A DNA stretch of 7,009 bases from Allobrachymonas sp. (lineage in GTDB: Bacteria > Pseudomonadota > Gammaproteobacteria > Burkholderiales > Burkholderiaceae), in assembly GCA_030529305.1 (NCBI GenBank), contig JAUMXD010000074.1, positions 1 through 7,009 of the forward strand. Direction: 5' to 3'. The notes beneath the pieces are model-generated. The model was not told the DNA's origin. It did no database searches and saw nothing but the letters and a program-made list of their open reading frames with translations. Positions 1 through 6,366 of the stretch are shown here, one piece after another. Numbering within the stretch: position 1 is the stretch's first letter; each line of letters starts with the position of its first letter. A program made the translations under genes and the position numbers.

Positions 1-1
1 G

Positions 2-712
2 GCCCTGCCCAAGCAATATCAGCCTGTGGCCGGGCAGCCCATGCTGTGGCACACGCTGGCCGCCTTTGCCCAATGCCCAGCCATCAAACAAACCTTGCTG
101 GTATTGGCACCGGATGACGGCTGGTTTACCGCACACCCTTTGCCACCCAAAACCTTCGGGCTACAACCTTGGATCAGCCATTGCGGCGGCGCTAGCCGGG
201 CCAAGAGCGTGCGCAATGGCCTGCTCGCCTTGCAAGAGCGCGGCGCGCAAGCCGATGATTGGGTGCTGGTGCACGACGCCGCCCGCTGCCTGATCACGCC
301 AGAGCAGATTCAGCGCCTGATCAGCGCCTGCCGCCACGACCCCATTGGCGGCCTGCTGGCCCTGCCCCTGCCCGATACACTCAAGGCCCAGCAAGCTGCT
401 GCCAGGCACACGGCACCACCCACGCCCCGTGTGGCCACCACCCTGCCGCGCCACGACAAATGGCTGGCGCAAACGCCCCAAATGTTTCGCTTGGGCACGT
501 TGCTGCACGCGCTGGAGGCGGGCCTGCGCGAAGCGCCAGACAGCATCACCGACGAAGCCAGTGCCATCGAACGTCAAGGCCACGCGCCCTTGCTGGTTCA
601 AGGCAGCGCCAGTAACTTCAAAGTGACCTACCCCGAAGACTTTGCCTTGGCCGAAGCGGTACTGCGTGCTCGCAGTGCGCCTGCTCAATCCAGCGCTTCA
701 GACCAAGGCTAG
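2..712 (+). CDS. ispD: 2-C-methyl-D-erythritol 4-phosphate cytidylyltransferase, 5' end missing
   Basis: Cytosolic enzyme of the MEP isoprenoid pathway that joins MEP and CTP to give CDP-methylerythritol. The reading frame is already open at base 2, so the true start and about 25 residues, including the glycine-rich nucleotide loop, lie outside the window. The first visible residues, [15 protein letters not shown], match the family's PKQY segment, whose lysine is catalytic. Further on come [36 protein letters not shown] and [16 protein letters not shown], all in the family order and spacing. The frame ends at TAG 710-712 after a short low-complexity tail ([12 protein letters not shown]). An ATG or GTG inside the visible part should not be taken as the start. 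ispF follows 62 bases later on the same strand, so the two are probably co-transcribed. Identification is by motif recognition and is secure. Confidence 0.96.
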   Translation, partial: ALPKQYQPVAGQPMLWHTLAAFAQCPAIKQTLLVLAPDDGWFTAHPLPPKTFGLQPWISHCGGASRAKSVRNGLLALQERGAQADDWVLVHDAARCLITPEQIQRLISACRHDPIGGLLALPLPDTLKAQQAAARHTAPPTPRVATTLPRHDKWLAQTPQMFRLGTLLHALEAGLREAPDSITDEASAIERQGHAPLLVQGSASNFKVTYPEDFALAEAVLRARSAPAQSSASDQG

Positions 713-774
713 CCTTACTGATTCACTTACCCCGCGCAGCATCTAGAGCCGCATCCAATGCGACAATCGCCCGC

Positions 775-1278
775 ATGACAACACCTGCTTCTTCATTTCC
801 GTTTCGTATTGGCGAAGGCTGGGATTGCCACCAGCTCATCGCAGGCCGCCCGCTGTGGCTGGGCGGTGTGCAAATCCCGCATGACAAAGGCTTGCTGGGC
901 CATTCAGATGCCGACGTGCTGTTACATGCGATCACCGACGCTCTACTGGGCGCCGCCGGCATGGGCGATATCGGCACCTTGTTTCCCGATACCGATCCGG
1001 CGTTTAAAGACGCCGATTCGCGCGTGCTGCTGCGCGAAACCATGCGCCGTGTGCAAGCCGAAGGGGGCTGGCAAATCGTCAACGTCGATTGCACGGTAAT
1101 TGCCCAAAAACCAAAGCTCGCGCCCTACAAACAAGCCATGGCCGCGAGCATTGCTGCTTGCTTGTCGATTGATGCCAGCCAAGTCAACGTCAAAGCCAAA
1201 ACGGCTGAGCAGCTCGGCCCCGTGGGCGAAGAGCGCAGCATGGAAGCCCGCGCTGCCGTATTGCTGATGCGCGCTTGA
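775..1278 (+). CDS. ispF: 2-C-methyl-D-erythritol 2,4-cyclodiphosphate synthase
   Basis: Trimeric cytosolic MEP-pathway enzyme that cyclises CDP-methylerythritol 2-phosphate, releasing CMP. The 167 residues are close to the usual 157-165. The metal ligands expected for the family are present: D17 and H19 in GEGWDCHQL and H51 in [32 protein letters not shown] (65-75) and [12 protein letters not shown] (137-148) are the other signature blocks; the latter binds the cytidine. The usual C-terminal GRGEGI is replaced by GEERSMEA (151-158). ATG 775 gives ten residues before the core and no clear Shine-Dalgarno precedes it; no in-frame ATG, GTG or TTG was noticed nearby upstream. The start codon sits in one arm of a weak five-pair inverted repeat (758-762 with 772-776), which may be chance. 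It follows ispD by 62 bases. No convincing terminator was found after TGA 1276-1278. Confidence 0.96.
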   Translation: MTTPASSFPFRIGEGWDCHQLIAGRPLWLGGVQIPHDKGLLGHSDADVLLHAITDALLGAAGMGDIGTLFPDTDPAFKDADSRVLLRETMRRVQAEGGWQIVNVDCTVIAQKPKLAPYKQAMAASIAACLSIDASQVNVKAKTAEQLGPVGEERSMEARAAVLLMRA

Positions 1279-1612
1279 GGGAATCGGCTGGCTGGCAATC
1301 GTTTGATTCTTTCAACTTTTTGCTTCGGCTCTTTATGGGCTCTTGTCTGGATAATGAATGGACGCCGAAGAACTTGCCGTTGGCGGCCTGCGATGGCCTT
1401 ATCAGCCTTGAGAGCGAATCCGTTCTCACCGTGTTCAGTCTCAAGCACTCGTAGCAGCGCCTACCGTATGCGCCATCATCTGCTCCAATCAACAGCCTCT
1501 GCGGCCTTATCGGCGCAGCGCCCCCGCCGCAGTTAATGTAGCGAGCGCTGTGCTTTTGCAAGCCCTGTGTTCTTGCAAAGCATGTGGTAAAGCCGTTACC
1601 CCATCACGCCTT
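1279..1612. other. Gene-poor convergent gap between ispF and envZ
   Basis: This 334-base stretch lies between the 3' ends of two converging genes. I recognise no gene or RNA family in it. It holds a possible hairpin with seven pairs plus a closing T-A at 1409-1428 (loop AATC), an imperfect direct repeat (GGCCTTATCAGC at 1395-1406, GGCCTTATCGGC at 1503-1514), and a stronger bulged hairpin at 1551-1582, listed separately. A plus-strand frame (1303-1536) and a minus-strand frame running from 1561 into ispF are open, but neither has an RBS or a familiar motif. It may be decayed sequence or a 3' untranslated region. Confidence 0.6.
1551..1582 (-). terminator. Bulged hairpin 3' of envZ, possible transcript end
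   Basis: TGCTTTTGCAAG (1551-1562) pairs with CTTGCAAAGCA (1572-1582): eleven base pairs with one bulged T and a nine-base loop. It begins about 30 bases past the envZ stop codon on the minus strand. No T-run follows on either strand, so it is not a standard intrinsic terminator. It could be a 3'-end stabilising stem or part of a Rho-dependent end. Confidence 0.3.
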
Positions 1613-3028
1613 TCACTTGGCCCGCGGCAAGCGCAAGCTAGCCAGCAAGCCGCCTTGCGGGTGGTTGCTCAGTGTCAGTGAGCCCCCCATGTAATCCACC
1701 ACTTTTTTCACAATGGCCAGCCCCAGGCCGCTGCCCACAGCCGAAGTTCTGGCCGCATCCGCCCTGAAAAAAGGCTGCGTCAAATCAGCCAACTGGTGCT
1801 CGGGCACGCCGCTGCCCCGGTCATAAACCTGCAGCAGCACGCGCGCGCCATCGGCCTTGGCCTTGATGGTGAGTTCAGTCACCTCCGTGCCCGGTGTTTT
1901 GCCGTAACGGCGCGCGTTTTCCATCAGGTTCGAGATCACGCGGCCCAGCTCCACCTCGTCAGCCATGACGCGCAGGTTGTGCGGCACATCGATCTTGACC
2001 ACCATGTCGCTGACGTTGAGATAAGGATAAGCACAGGTTTGCACCACATCGGCCAGGTGCACGATTGCAGGCTCAATGGCCTCGGGCCGCGCATAGTCCA
2101 TGAACTTGTTGATGATGACGTCCAGCTGTTCAATGTCGGCGGCCATGTAGCGCTGCGATTCGGGGTCGGGCACGCTCATCTCCACCTCCAGGCGCAGGCG
2201 CGCCAAGGGGGTGCGCAAATCGTGCGAAATGCCCGCCAGCATCACGGCTCGCTCTTGCTCTGCTTTGGCCATCTGCTCGGCCATGCGGTTGAAGCCGATG
2301 TTCACCTTGCGGATTTCCTTGGTCGCAACGGTTTCGTCCAAGCGCCCGCTTTTGAAATCGCCCTTGTGCACTTTGCTGATGGCTGCCAGCAAATGCCGCA
2401 GCGGCCGGTTGACAATGCCCGCCATCACCGCTGCCCCCGTCAAAGACAGCAGGCCCGCCATCAACACCCACACCAGCCAGGTTGCCCCCCCCACCTGATG
2501 GATGCGCGATTGGTCAGTCAACAACCAATAGGGGTCGTCGTCGATGTCAAAGCCGATCCACAAGCCGTTTTCGCCATTGACCGCACGGGCCACGATGGTG
2601 TCATGCCCCAGGCGGCGGCGCAACTCCTGCGTGATGCGTTCGGCCATTTGCCCCGGGCGCATGGGCACGATGACATCTTCCGGCTCGCGCGGCAGAATGC
2701 GCACACCTTCTTCTTCGGCCAGGGTTTTGATGAGGGCGTAGCGCGCGATCGTGTCGGAATAAATCAGCGCAGTCCGGCTCAAGTTAACCAAGGAAGCGAT
2801 CTGCTGCGCCGTTTGCCGCGCACGCGGCTCCAGATCCACCGACCGCACCAAAAACAACCAGCCCAGAGTGCTGAAGGTCAGCAGCAGCGCCATCATGAAG
2901 AAGGTGCGCCAGAACAGATTCAACCCCCAGCGGGCGCGAACGCGTGGGGGCTGAAAGTCTTCTGCAGCCGTGTCCGGGCTGTCGTCATCGGCCGTGGACG
3001 GTTGGAACGGGTTATTCTGCTGATCCAT
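1613..3028 (-). CDS. envZ: EnvZ-type osmosensor histidine kinase
   Basis: Inner-membrane sensor kinase that would autophosphorylate and pass phosphate to the OmpR-type regulator encoded just upstream. The 471 residues (E. coli EnvZ 450) read in order: an acidic cytoplasmic tail (1-37, rich in D, E, P, Q); a membrane segment (about 39-62); a periplasmic region (63-181); a second membrane segment (183-206); HAMP (about 207-256); the H-box GISHDLRTPLARLRLE with phospho-acceptor H269; the N-box RVISNLMENARRYG (N367, N371); the G1 box DRGSG (403-407); an F-box-like PFFRAD; and the G2 box GSGLGL (432-437). All catalytic boxes are intact. ATG 3028 is preceded by ATCGTTTTC with no Shine-Dalgarno, and an in-frame stop upstream rules out a usual alternative start. 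It lies 82 bases after ompR with a terminator in the gap. EnvZ is chosen over other kinases because of its ompR partner and the H-box; the input signal cannot be read. Confidence 0.93.
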   Translation of the reverse strand: MDQQNNPFQPSTADDDSPDTAAEDFQPPRVRARWGLNLFWRTFFMMALLLTFSTLGWLFLVRSVDLEPRARQTAQQIASLVNLSRTALIYSDTIARYALIKTLAEEEGVRILPREPEDVIVPMRPGQMAERITQELRRRLGHDTIVARAVNGENGLWIGFDIDDDPYWLLTDQSRIHQVGGATWLVWVLMAGLLSLTGAAVMAGIVNRPLRHLLAAISKVHKGDFKSGRLDETVATKEIRKVNIGFNRMAEQMAKAEQERAVMLAGISHDLRTPLARLRLEVEMSVPDPESQRYMAADIEQLDVIINKFMDYARPEAIEPAIVHLADVVQTCAYPYLNVSDMVVKIDVPHNLRVMADEVELGRVISNLMENARRYGKTPGTEVTELTIKAKADGARVLLQVYDRGSGVPEHQLADLTQPFFRADAARTSAVGSGLGLAIVKKVVDYMGGSLTLSNHPQGGLLASLRLPRAK

Positions 3029-3063
3029 GAAAACGATTTGCGCAATAGAAGCGGCAAAGCATC

Positions 3064-3096
3064 AAAAAACAAGGGCGCATTCTGCCCTGCGCCCTT
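3064..3096 (-). terminator. Intrinsic terminator between ompR and envZ
   Basis: On the minus strand AAGGGCGCA (3096-3088) and TGCGCCCTT (3079-3071) form nine perfect pairs around an eight-base loop, followed by GTTTTTT (3070-3064). This is a textbook Rho-independent terminator, 14 bases after the ompR stop codon and 35 bases before the envZ start. On the plus strand the same stem is followed only by TTCTTG, so it acts mainly on ompR transcripts. Readthrough, or a separate promoter, must supply envZ. Confidence 0.88.
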
Positions 3097-3110
3097 TTCT
3101 TGAACTGCGA

Positions 3111-3851
3111 TCAGGCGCTGCCGCCCCCGTCGGGTACGAAGACATAGCCCACACCCCAAACCGTTTGGATATAGCGGGGCGATGCGGGGTCGGCCTCAAT
3201 CAATTTGCGCAGGCGCGAAACCTGCACGTCCAGGCTGCGGTCGAAAGGCTCGAACTCACGCCCGCGTGCCAATTGCGCCAATTTCTCGCGCGACAGCGGC
3301 TGGCGAGGGTGGCGCACCAGCGCTTTGAGCATGGCGAACTCGCCCGTTGTCAGGGGCAAGTCTTCATCGCCTTTTTTGAGGGTACGCGCGCTCAAATCAA
3401 ATACGAAATTGCCAAAGGTCACCAACTCAGTTTCTGCAGCAGGCGCACCTGGCGCCTCCATAGCCGGGCGGCGGCGCAGCACAGCGTGCACGCGCGCCAA
3501 CAGCTCGCGCGGATTGAAGGGTTTGCCCAAATAGTCATCCGCACCAATTTCCAGGCCGACGATGCGATCCACATCCTCGCCCTTGGCTGTGAGCATGATG
3601 ATGGGCGTTTTGTCGTTGGATGCGCGCAGCCGTCTGCAAATCGACAGACCGTCTTCACCTGGCAACATCAGATCCAGCACGATCAGGTCGACCGCTTCAC
3701 GTTGCAGAATGCGGTTGAGGTTCTTGCCGTCTTCGGCCACCATCACTTCAAAGCCTTCCTGGCTCAGATAGCGGCGTAGCAGATCACGAATGCGCGCATC
3801 ATCGTCCACCACCACGACTTTGTCGGCACGTGCAGGATTGGCCTGATTCAT
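3111..3851 (-). CDS. ompR: OmpR-family response regulator
   Basis: Cytoplasmic transcription factor that would be switched on by phosphate from the downstream EnvZ-type kinase and typically controls porins and other envelope genes. The 246 residues (E. coli OmpR 239) carry a receiver domain (about 11-125) with acidic pocket D16-D18, phospho-acceptor D60 in LIVLDLMLPGEDG, switch T88 in IIMLTAKGED, and K110 in GKPFNPRELLAR. A linker rich in A, P and E (about 128-141) leads to a winged-helix DNA-binding domain (about 142-240) with LTTGEFAMLKAL, FDRSLDVQVSRLRKLIE and the C-terminal wing YIQTVWGVGYVFVPDG. ATG 3851 has a strong AAGGAG eight bases upstream. It is followed by a terminator and then envZ, unlike E. 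coli where the two genes overlap by a few bases. The leader contains OmpR-site-like sequence, which fits autoregulation. Confidence 0.97.
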   Translation of the reverse strand: MNQANPARADKVVVVDDDARIRDLLRRYLSQEGFEVMVAEDGKNLNRILQREAVDLIVLDLMLPGEDGLSICRRLRASNDKTPIIMLTAKGEDVDRIVGLEIGADDYLGKPFNPRELLARVHAVLRRRPAMEAPGAPAAETELVTFGNFVFDLSARTLKKGDEDLPLTTGEFAMLKALVRHPRQPLSREKLAQLARGREFEPFDRSLDVQVSRLRKLIEADPASPRYIQTVWGVGYVFVPDGGGSA

Positions 3852-3858
3852 CGACGCT

Positions 3859-3865
3859 TCTCCTT
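3859..3865 (-). promoter_or_regulatory. Strong ribosome binding site of ompR
   Basis: The minus strand reads AAGGAGA here, with eight bases between AAGGAG and the ATG at 3851. It fixes the ompR start and contrasts with envZ, which has no comparable site. Confidence 0.85.
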
Positions 3866-3872
3866 TTCAACT

Positions 3873-3886
3873 GAAATATGTAACAA
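3873..3886 (-). promoter_or_regulatory. Possible OmpR-binding half-site in the ompR leader
   Basis: The minus strand reads TTGTTACATATTTC, resembling the GTTACATATTT core of OmpR sites at enterobacterial porin promoters as I remember them. It lies just upstream of the ompR ribosome binding site. A second similar stretch, GTTACACATCTTTC, starts at 3947 on the plus strand. TAATAT (minus, near 3892-3897) is a weak -10 candidate without a good -35. This supports only a tentative call of autoregulation. Confidence 0.3.
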
Positions 3887-3933
3887 GCGCGATATTAGGC
3901 GGCATTTCGAGCTTTAACGACGTTTTCGGGTCG

Positions 3934-3963
3934 CATCTTTCATAGCGTTACACATCTTTCATA
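3934..3963. repeat. Short direct repeat upstream of ompR
   Basis: CATCTTTCATA occurs at 3934-3944 and again at 3953-3963, nineteen bases apart start to start, in the space between ompR and the plus-strand small genes. Two identical boxes about two helical turns apart suggest paired binding of a regulator to one DNA face. OmpR-family proteins bind tandem direct repeats, but usually about ten bases apart. The first base of the flank also nearly agrees (GCATC and ACATC). Confidence 0.5.
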
Positions 3964-4038
3964 TGCCTTGCTTTTGTCACCTGCCTGCACCTTGCACATC
4001 GCTTGGGAAACATCAGAAAATTGCTCGGCTTACTCATC

Positions 4039-4203
4039 ATGAGTCAGCAAAAGTTTGAAGCTTTGAAAGTGCCGCGTTCTGAAAACAACATTGTTTTCGT
4101 TTTCAAGGTGTATTGGCCCAAATTGCTTTTATCGGCGCTCATAATGGGCGTATTGCTACTTAGAGCAGCAGTTTTGTTTCTTACAGGTTGTACAAAAAAA
4201 TGA
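4039..4203 (+). CDS. Small hydrophobic protein, unrecognised
   Basis: This frame encodes 54 residues of no family known to me. Residues 1-27 are polar. Residues 28-49 are hydrophobic and end in LTGC (48-51), which fits a lipoprotein signal-peptidase box, but only TKK follows the cysteine. The stop TGA overlaps the next gene's ATG as ATGA (4200-4203), within seven A at 4194-4200. No Shine-Dalgarno precedes ATG 4039; an in-frame TTG at 4003 would add twelve residues but also lacks one. By hand count only about 40% of codons end in G or C, well below the impression given by the neighbours, so it is either foreign, relaxed or not coding. It could instead be the 5' part of a longer gene broken by a one-base slip in the A run. 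Treat as tentative. Confidence 0.3.
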   Translation: MSQQKFEALKVPRSENNIVFVFKVYWPKLLLSALIMGVLLLRAAVLFLTGCTKK

Positions 4204-4622
4204 GCGACGTTCAGCAGTTTCATTCGTTGCGACAGTTATGTATCCGCTTTCCCGCCCCTTCTTGGCTGTATTTGAGCAATCACCACCAAAGCCAAGCGCC
4301 TGGTTTGCTGCGGCATACGCCCAAGTTTGCCTGTTCGCTGTTGTTGATGCTATTTAGCGCTGCAGCACACGCCCAGTGCCCCGTTCAATTCGAGTATCCG
4401 CCCACCCCGTCTCAGGCGCAGGCAAGCGCCGCATCAGACGACTCTTTGCAGCAAGACGTGCGTGCCAGCATTGCCGCGCAGAAGAACGGCAACTGCAAAA
4501 GCGCCAAGCTTTTTCAAAAACGCACGCTCAGCAAAGAGGATTTGCAAGAGCTGCGCCGCGTCGTACGCGAACACGCCAAAAGCAAACCTCTGCATAGCGC
4601 TGCCAGCAGCACCATGCACTGA
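4200..4622 (+). CDS. Small secreted protein, unrecognised
   Basis: This frame encodes 140 residues from ATG 4200, with no family recognised. Residues 38-58 look like a signal peptide: RHTPK, then the hydrophobic FACSLLLMLFSAA, then AHA, with likely cleavage before Q59. The mature part would be about 82 residues: a P/Q/A/S-rich stretch (62-80), then a charged, probably helical section (81-128, including KNGNCKSAK and SKEDLQELRRVV), with cysteines at 60 and 99 that could pair in the periplasm. Because the signal peptide starts so far in, the true start may be TTG 4305 (105 residues), though it also lacks a clear Shine-Dalgarno. ATG 4200 overlaps the previous stop as ATGA, which would allow translational coupling. 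Codon use in the mature part looks like the neighbours, and a strong terminator starts 24 bases after the stop. Coding is likely; the start and function are uncertain. Confidence 0.6.
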   Translation: MSDVQQFHSLRQLCIRFPAPSWLYLSNHHQSQAPGLLRHTPKFACSLLLMLFSAAAHAQCPVQFEYPPTPSQAQASAASDDSLQQDVRASIAAQKNGNCKSAKLFQKRTLSKEDLQELRRVVREHAKSKPLHSAASSTMH

Positions 4623-4645
4623 TTTTTTCCCGATGCGCGTGAAAC

Positions 4646-4674
4646 AAAGCCCCTCCGCAGGGGCTTTTATTTTG
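4646..4674 (+). terminator. Intrinsic terminator after the small secreted-protein gene
   Basis: AAAGCCCC (4646-4653) and GGGGCTTT (4660-4667) form eight perfect pairs around TCCGCA, followed by TATTTTG. It ends the plus-strand transcript 24 bases past the stop at 4622. On the minus strand the stem is followed by GTTTCA, so it may also stop lapB transcripts, which end converging on it from 4785. No other good terminator is visible for lapB. Confidence 0.88.
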
Positions 4675-4784
4675 TCTACAGCAAGGCCGCCGGCCCACTG
4701 TGCTTCCAATCTAAACGGCTGCACTGTTGCAAAGGCCGCTCGTTAGTCAGGCCGCAGTATTGATGCGGAAAGAAAGTTGCTTGG

Positions 4785-5951
4785 TCAGAGTTCTTCAATT
4801 CGTCTTGGCGGATAACTGTCCCAGTTGTGGCAGCCTGGACACTGCCAGTAATGCTTCTGCGCTTCAAAGCCGCAAGCAGCACATTGGTAGCGGTTCAAAG
4901 GCCGGATGGCATGCTGCAGAGCTTTGTCAATCACCGGCTGGTTGGGGTCGCCCGCCAGTTTTTCACGATTGAGCCAACGCTCAGCCGCCATCAACGAAGG
5001 CGTGCTCTGAAGATGCTCGATATAGTGAATAGCACCGCCGCCTGTTTGCTGCACTGCGCCCGATTGCTCTTCCAGCCAGACCAGGGCATTCACCAAATCG
5101 ATGGAGGGCTGCGCTTGCTGCAAGGCAGCCAATTGGGCGCGCGCCTGCTCTGCCTGCCCGCACGCGAAGGCCAGCTCGGCATAGGTCTGCGCCACCAGTG
5201 GAGCATGTGTTGGCGCGTAAGCCATGACATGTTCCAGCTGCGCCAGTGCTGCTGGCTGATCGCCTTGCTGCTGCAAAAAAGCCGCCAACTGAATGCGTGG
5301 GCGTGGTGCCTTGGGAGCCAGCGCCATGGCCTGCTGCAACAAATCGCGCATCGTTTCAAACTGCTGTTTTTTCTGCGCCAGCTGCGCTTGCTCGCACAAG
5401 TAGTGCGAACGTTGCTGGCTGAAGTCTTGCCCTTCGTTAGCGGCTTGCAGTTCTTGCGCCGTGGCGTCGGCCTGCAACCAATCGCGTGAACGTTCGTAAA
5501 TGTGCAACAGCGTCAATTGGGCACTGTGCTCAAAAGCCGTGCCTTTGAGCTGCCGCAAGGAATCTTCGGCCAGATTGAGCAGGCCGGCCTTGAGAAAGTC
5601 CATCGACAAGCCATGTTGTGCGCGAGCGCGATCCGCCGCAGACAAATCGGCCCGCGCGAGCAGGTGTTGATGCACGCGAATGGCACGCTCATACTCGCCA
5701 CGCCGACGAAACAGGCTACCCAAGGCAAAGTGCAGCTCCGTCGTATCGGGATCTTTTTGCACAGCCTCAATGAAGGCATCAATCGCGGCGTCTTGCTGTT
5801 CGTTCAGCAAGTGGTTCAGCCCTTTGAAATAGGCTTTGGGTGCACTGCGGTTCTCGGTGCGCAGTTGGCGCAAATCCAATCGCGAAGCCAGCCAGCCCAA
5901 GGCAAATGCCGCAGGCAGGCCCAGCAGGAGCCAGGTGGAGTCGATGTTCAT
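4785..5951 (-). CDS. lapB: LapB (YciM), LPS assembly regulator
   Basis: Inner-membrane TPR protein that, in E. coli, helps FtsH degrade LpxC and so limits LPS synthesis. The 388 residues match the E. coli length (389). An N-terminal membrane anchor (about 6-22, TWLLLGLPAAFALGW) is followed by a helical TPR array (about 40-345, for example LHFALGSLFRRRGEYERAI and the LQQQGDQPAAL segment). At the C-terminus is a rubredoxin-like metal knuckle, YQCAACGF...YWQCPGC, with C357, C360, C371 and C374 all present. The start at 5951 was preferred to an in-frame ATG at 5999 because it gives the family length, leaves a 16-base gap after lapA rather than a 32-base overlap, and has AAGGG nine bases upstream. 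It closes the rpsA-ihfB-lapA-lapB cluster and converges on the plus-strand small genes. The identity is firm; the function is carried over from E. coli. Confidence 0.95.
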   Translation of the reverse strand: MNIDSTWLLLGLPAAFALGWLASRLDLRQLRTENRSAPKAYFKGLNHLLNEQQDAAIDAFIEAVQKDPDTTELHFALGSLFRRRGEYERAIRVHQHLLARADLSAADRARAQHGLSMDFLKAGLLNLAEDSLRQLKGTAFEHSAQLTLLHIYERSRDWLQADATAQELQAANEGQDFSQQRSHYLCEQAQLAQKKQQFETMRDLLQQAMALAPKAPRPRIQLAAFLQQQGDQPAALAQLEHVMAYAPTHAPLVAQTYAELAFACGQAEQARAQLAALQQAQPSIDLVNALVWLEEQSGAVQQTGGGAIHYIEHLQSTPSLMAAERWLNREKLAGDPNQPVIDKALQHAIRPLNRYQCAACGFEAQKHYWQCPGCHNWDSYPPRRIEEL

Positions 5952-5967
5952 GCGCTTGCGCCCTTGA

Positions 5968-6315
5968 TCAAGATTCGTAAGGAGGAGTGATGGCAGCATC
6001 CGTCATGCGCTGCCCCAGCTCGGCCGGATATCTGGGTATATGCTGCTGCGGCATACCCGTCGGCTCGGCTGCCGACGCAGGCGCTTGCTTGACTTGCTGC
6101 ACCGCCCGCCGCAACTGCCACCAGCGCGGCAACATCACCAGAATGCCGAAAAACGCCCCCAAGGCAAAGCTGCCCAGCACCACAACCACCATCGGAACCG
6201 CAAGCGCTTGGTCTGGCAAAAAGTACAGCAGCGCCTCGTGCCGATTGCCTAGAGCAAATGCAAACAGCAGAAAAAAAATGGCTGCTTTCAGCAGCAGCCA
6301 GAGAAGTGTTTTCAT
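5968..6315 (-). CDS. lapA: LapA, LPS assembly protein A (DUF1049)
   Basis: Small inner-membrane partner of LapB in LPS homeostasis. The 115 residues (E. coli 102) show two membrane segments, about 4-22 and 38-62, joined by a short loop with GNRHEALLYFLPDQ, the typical family hairpin; LGSFALGAFFGILVMLPRWW in the second segment is characteristic. A basic stretch (RWWQLRRAVQQVK) and a P/Q/A-rich cytoplasmic tail follow. ATG 6315 has no clear Shine-Dalgarno. It lies 50 bases after ihfB, behind a hairpin, and 16 bases before lapB, so coupling to its neighbours is likely. The call rests on the two-helix pattern together with its position beside lapB. Confidence 0.92.
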   Translation of the reverse strand: MKTLLWLLLKAAIFFLLFAFALGNRHEALLYFLPDQALAVPMVVVVLGSFALGAFFGILVMLPRWWQLRRAVQQVKQAPASAAEPTGMPQQHIPRYPAELGQRMTDAAITPPYES

Positions 6316-6340
6316 GCGCGTTTCAAAAGCAGTTCATTGC

Positions 6341-6366
6341 ATGCGACGCTCCATATGGGCGCGCAT
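6341..6366 (-). other. Bulged hairpin at the ihfB stop, ahead of lapA
   Basis: ATGCG-CGC-CC (6341-6352, bulges at A6346 and T6350) pairs with GG-GCG-CGCAT (6357-6366) around ATAT, giving ten pairs. It begins at the last base of the ihfB stop codon and ends 25 bases before the lapA start. No T-run follows in the minus direction, so it is unlikely to be a full terminator; it may slow, process or protect the ihfB transcript. Confidence 0.4.

Noticed and set aside
161..688. 175-codon minus-strand frame opposite ispD
   Set aside because: ispD is clear on the plus strand through the whole interval; the opposite frame has no recognisable domain.
1281..1309. GAATC/GATTC pair just after ispF as a terminator
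   Set aside because: A five-pair stem with a nineteen-base loop is too weak, even though a T-rich stretch follows.
1303..1536. 77-codon plus-strand frame in the ispF-envZ gap
   Set aside because: Its composition (R, S, A rich), lack of a ribosome binding site and lack of any motif argue against a gene.
1796..3103. 435-codon open frame on the plus strand opposite envZ
   Set aside because: It lies antisense to a kinase with every catalytic box intact. Its translation is rich in H and Q with no domain, as expected from the opposite strand of GC-rich coding DNA.
3027..3779. 250-codon plus-strand frame opposite ompR
   Set aside because: It is a shadow of the complete OmpR-type gene, with no motif or ribosome binding site of its own.
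4752..4768. CCGCA/TGCGG hairpin downstream of lapB as a terminator
   Set aside because: Only five pairs and no T-run follows on the minus strand; the 4646-4674 stem is a better transcript end.
4827..5990. Two long plus-strand frames opposite lapB
   Set aside because: LapB is full length with its anchor, TPR array and metal knuckle. The plus-strand frames are leucine- and glutamine-rich mirror products.
5952..5999. Upstream ATG start for lapB
   Set aside because: It would add 16 residues ahead of the membrane anchor and overlap lapA by 32 bases; the start at 5951 fits the family length and has an AAGGG upstream.
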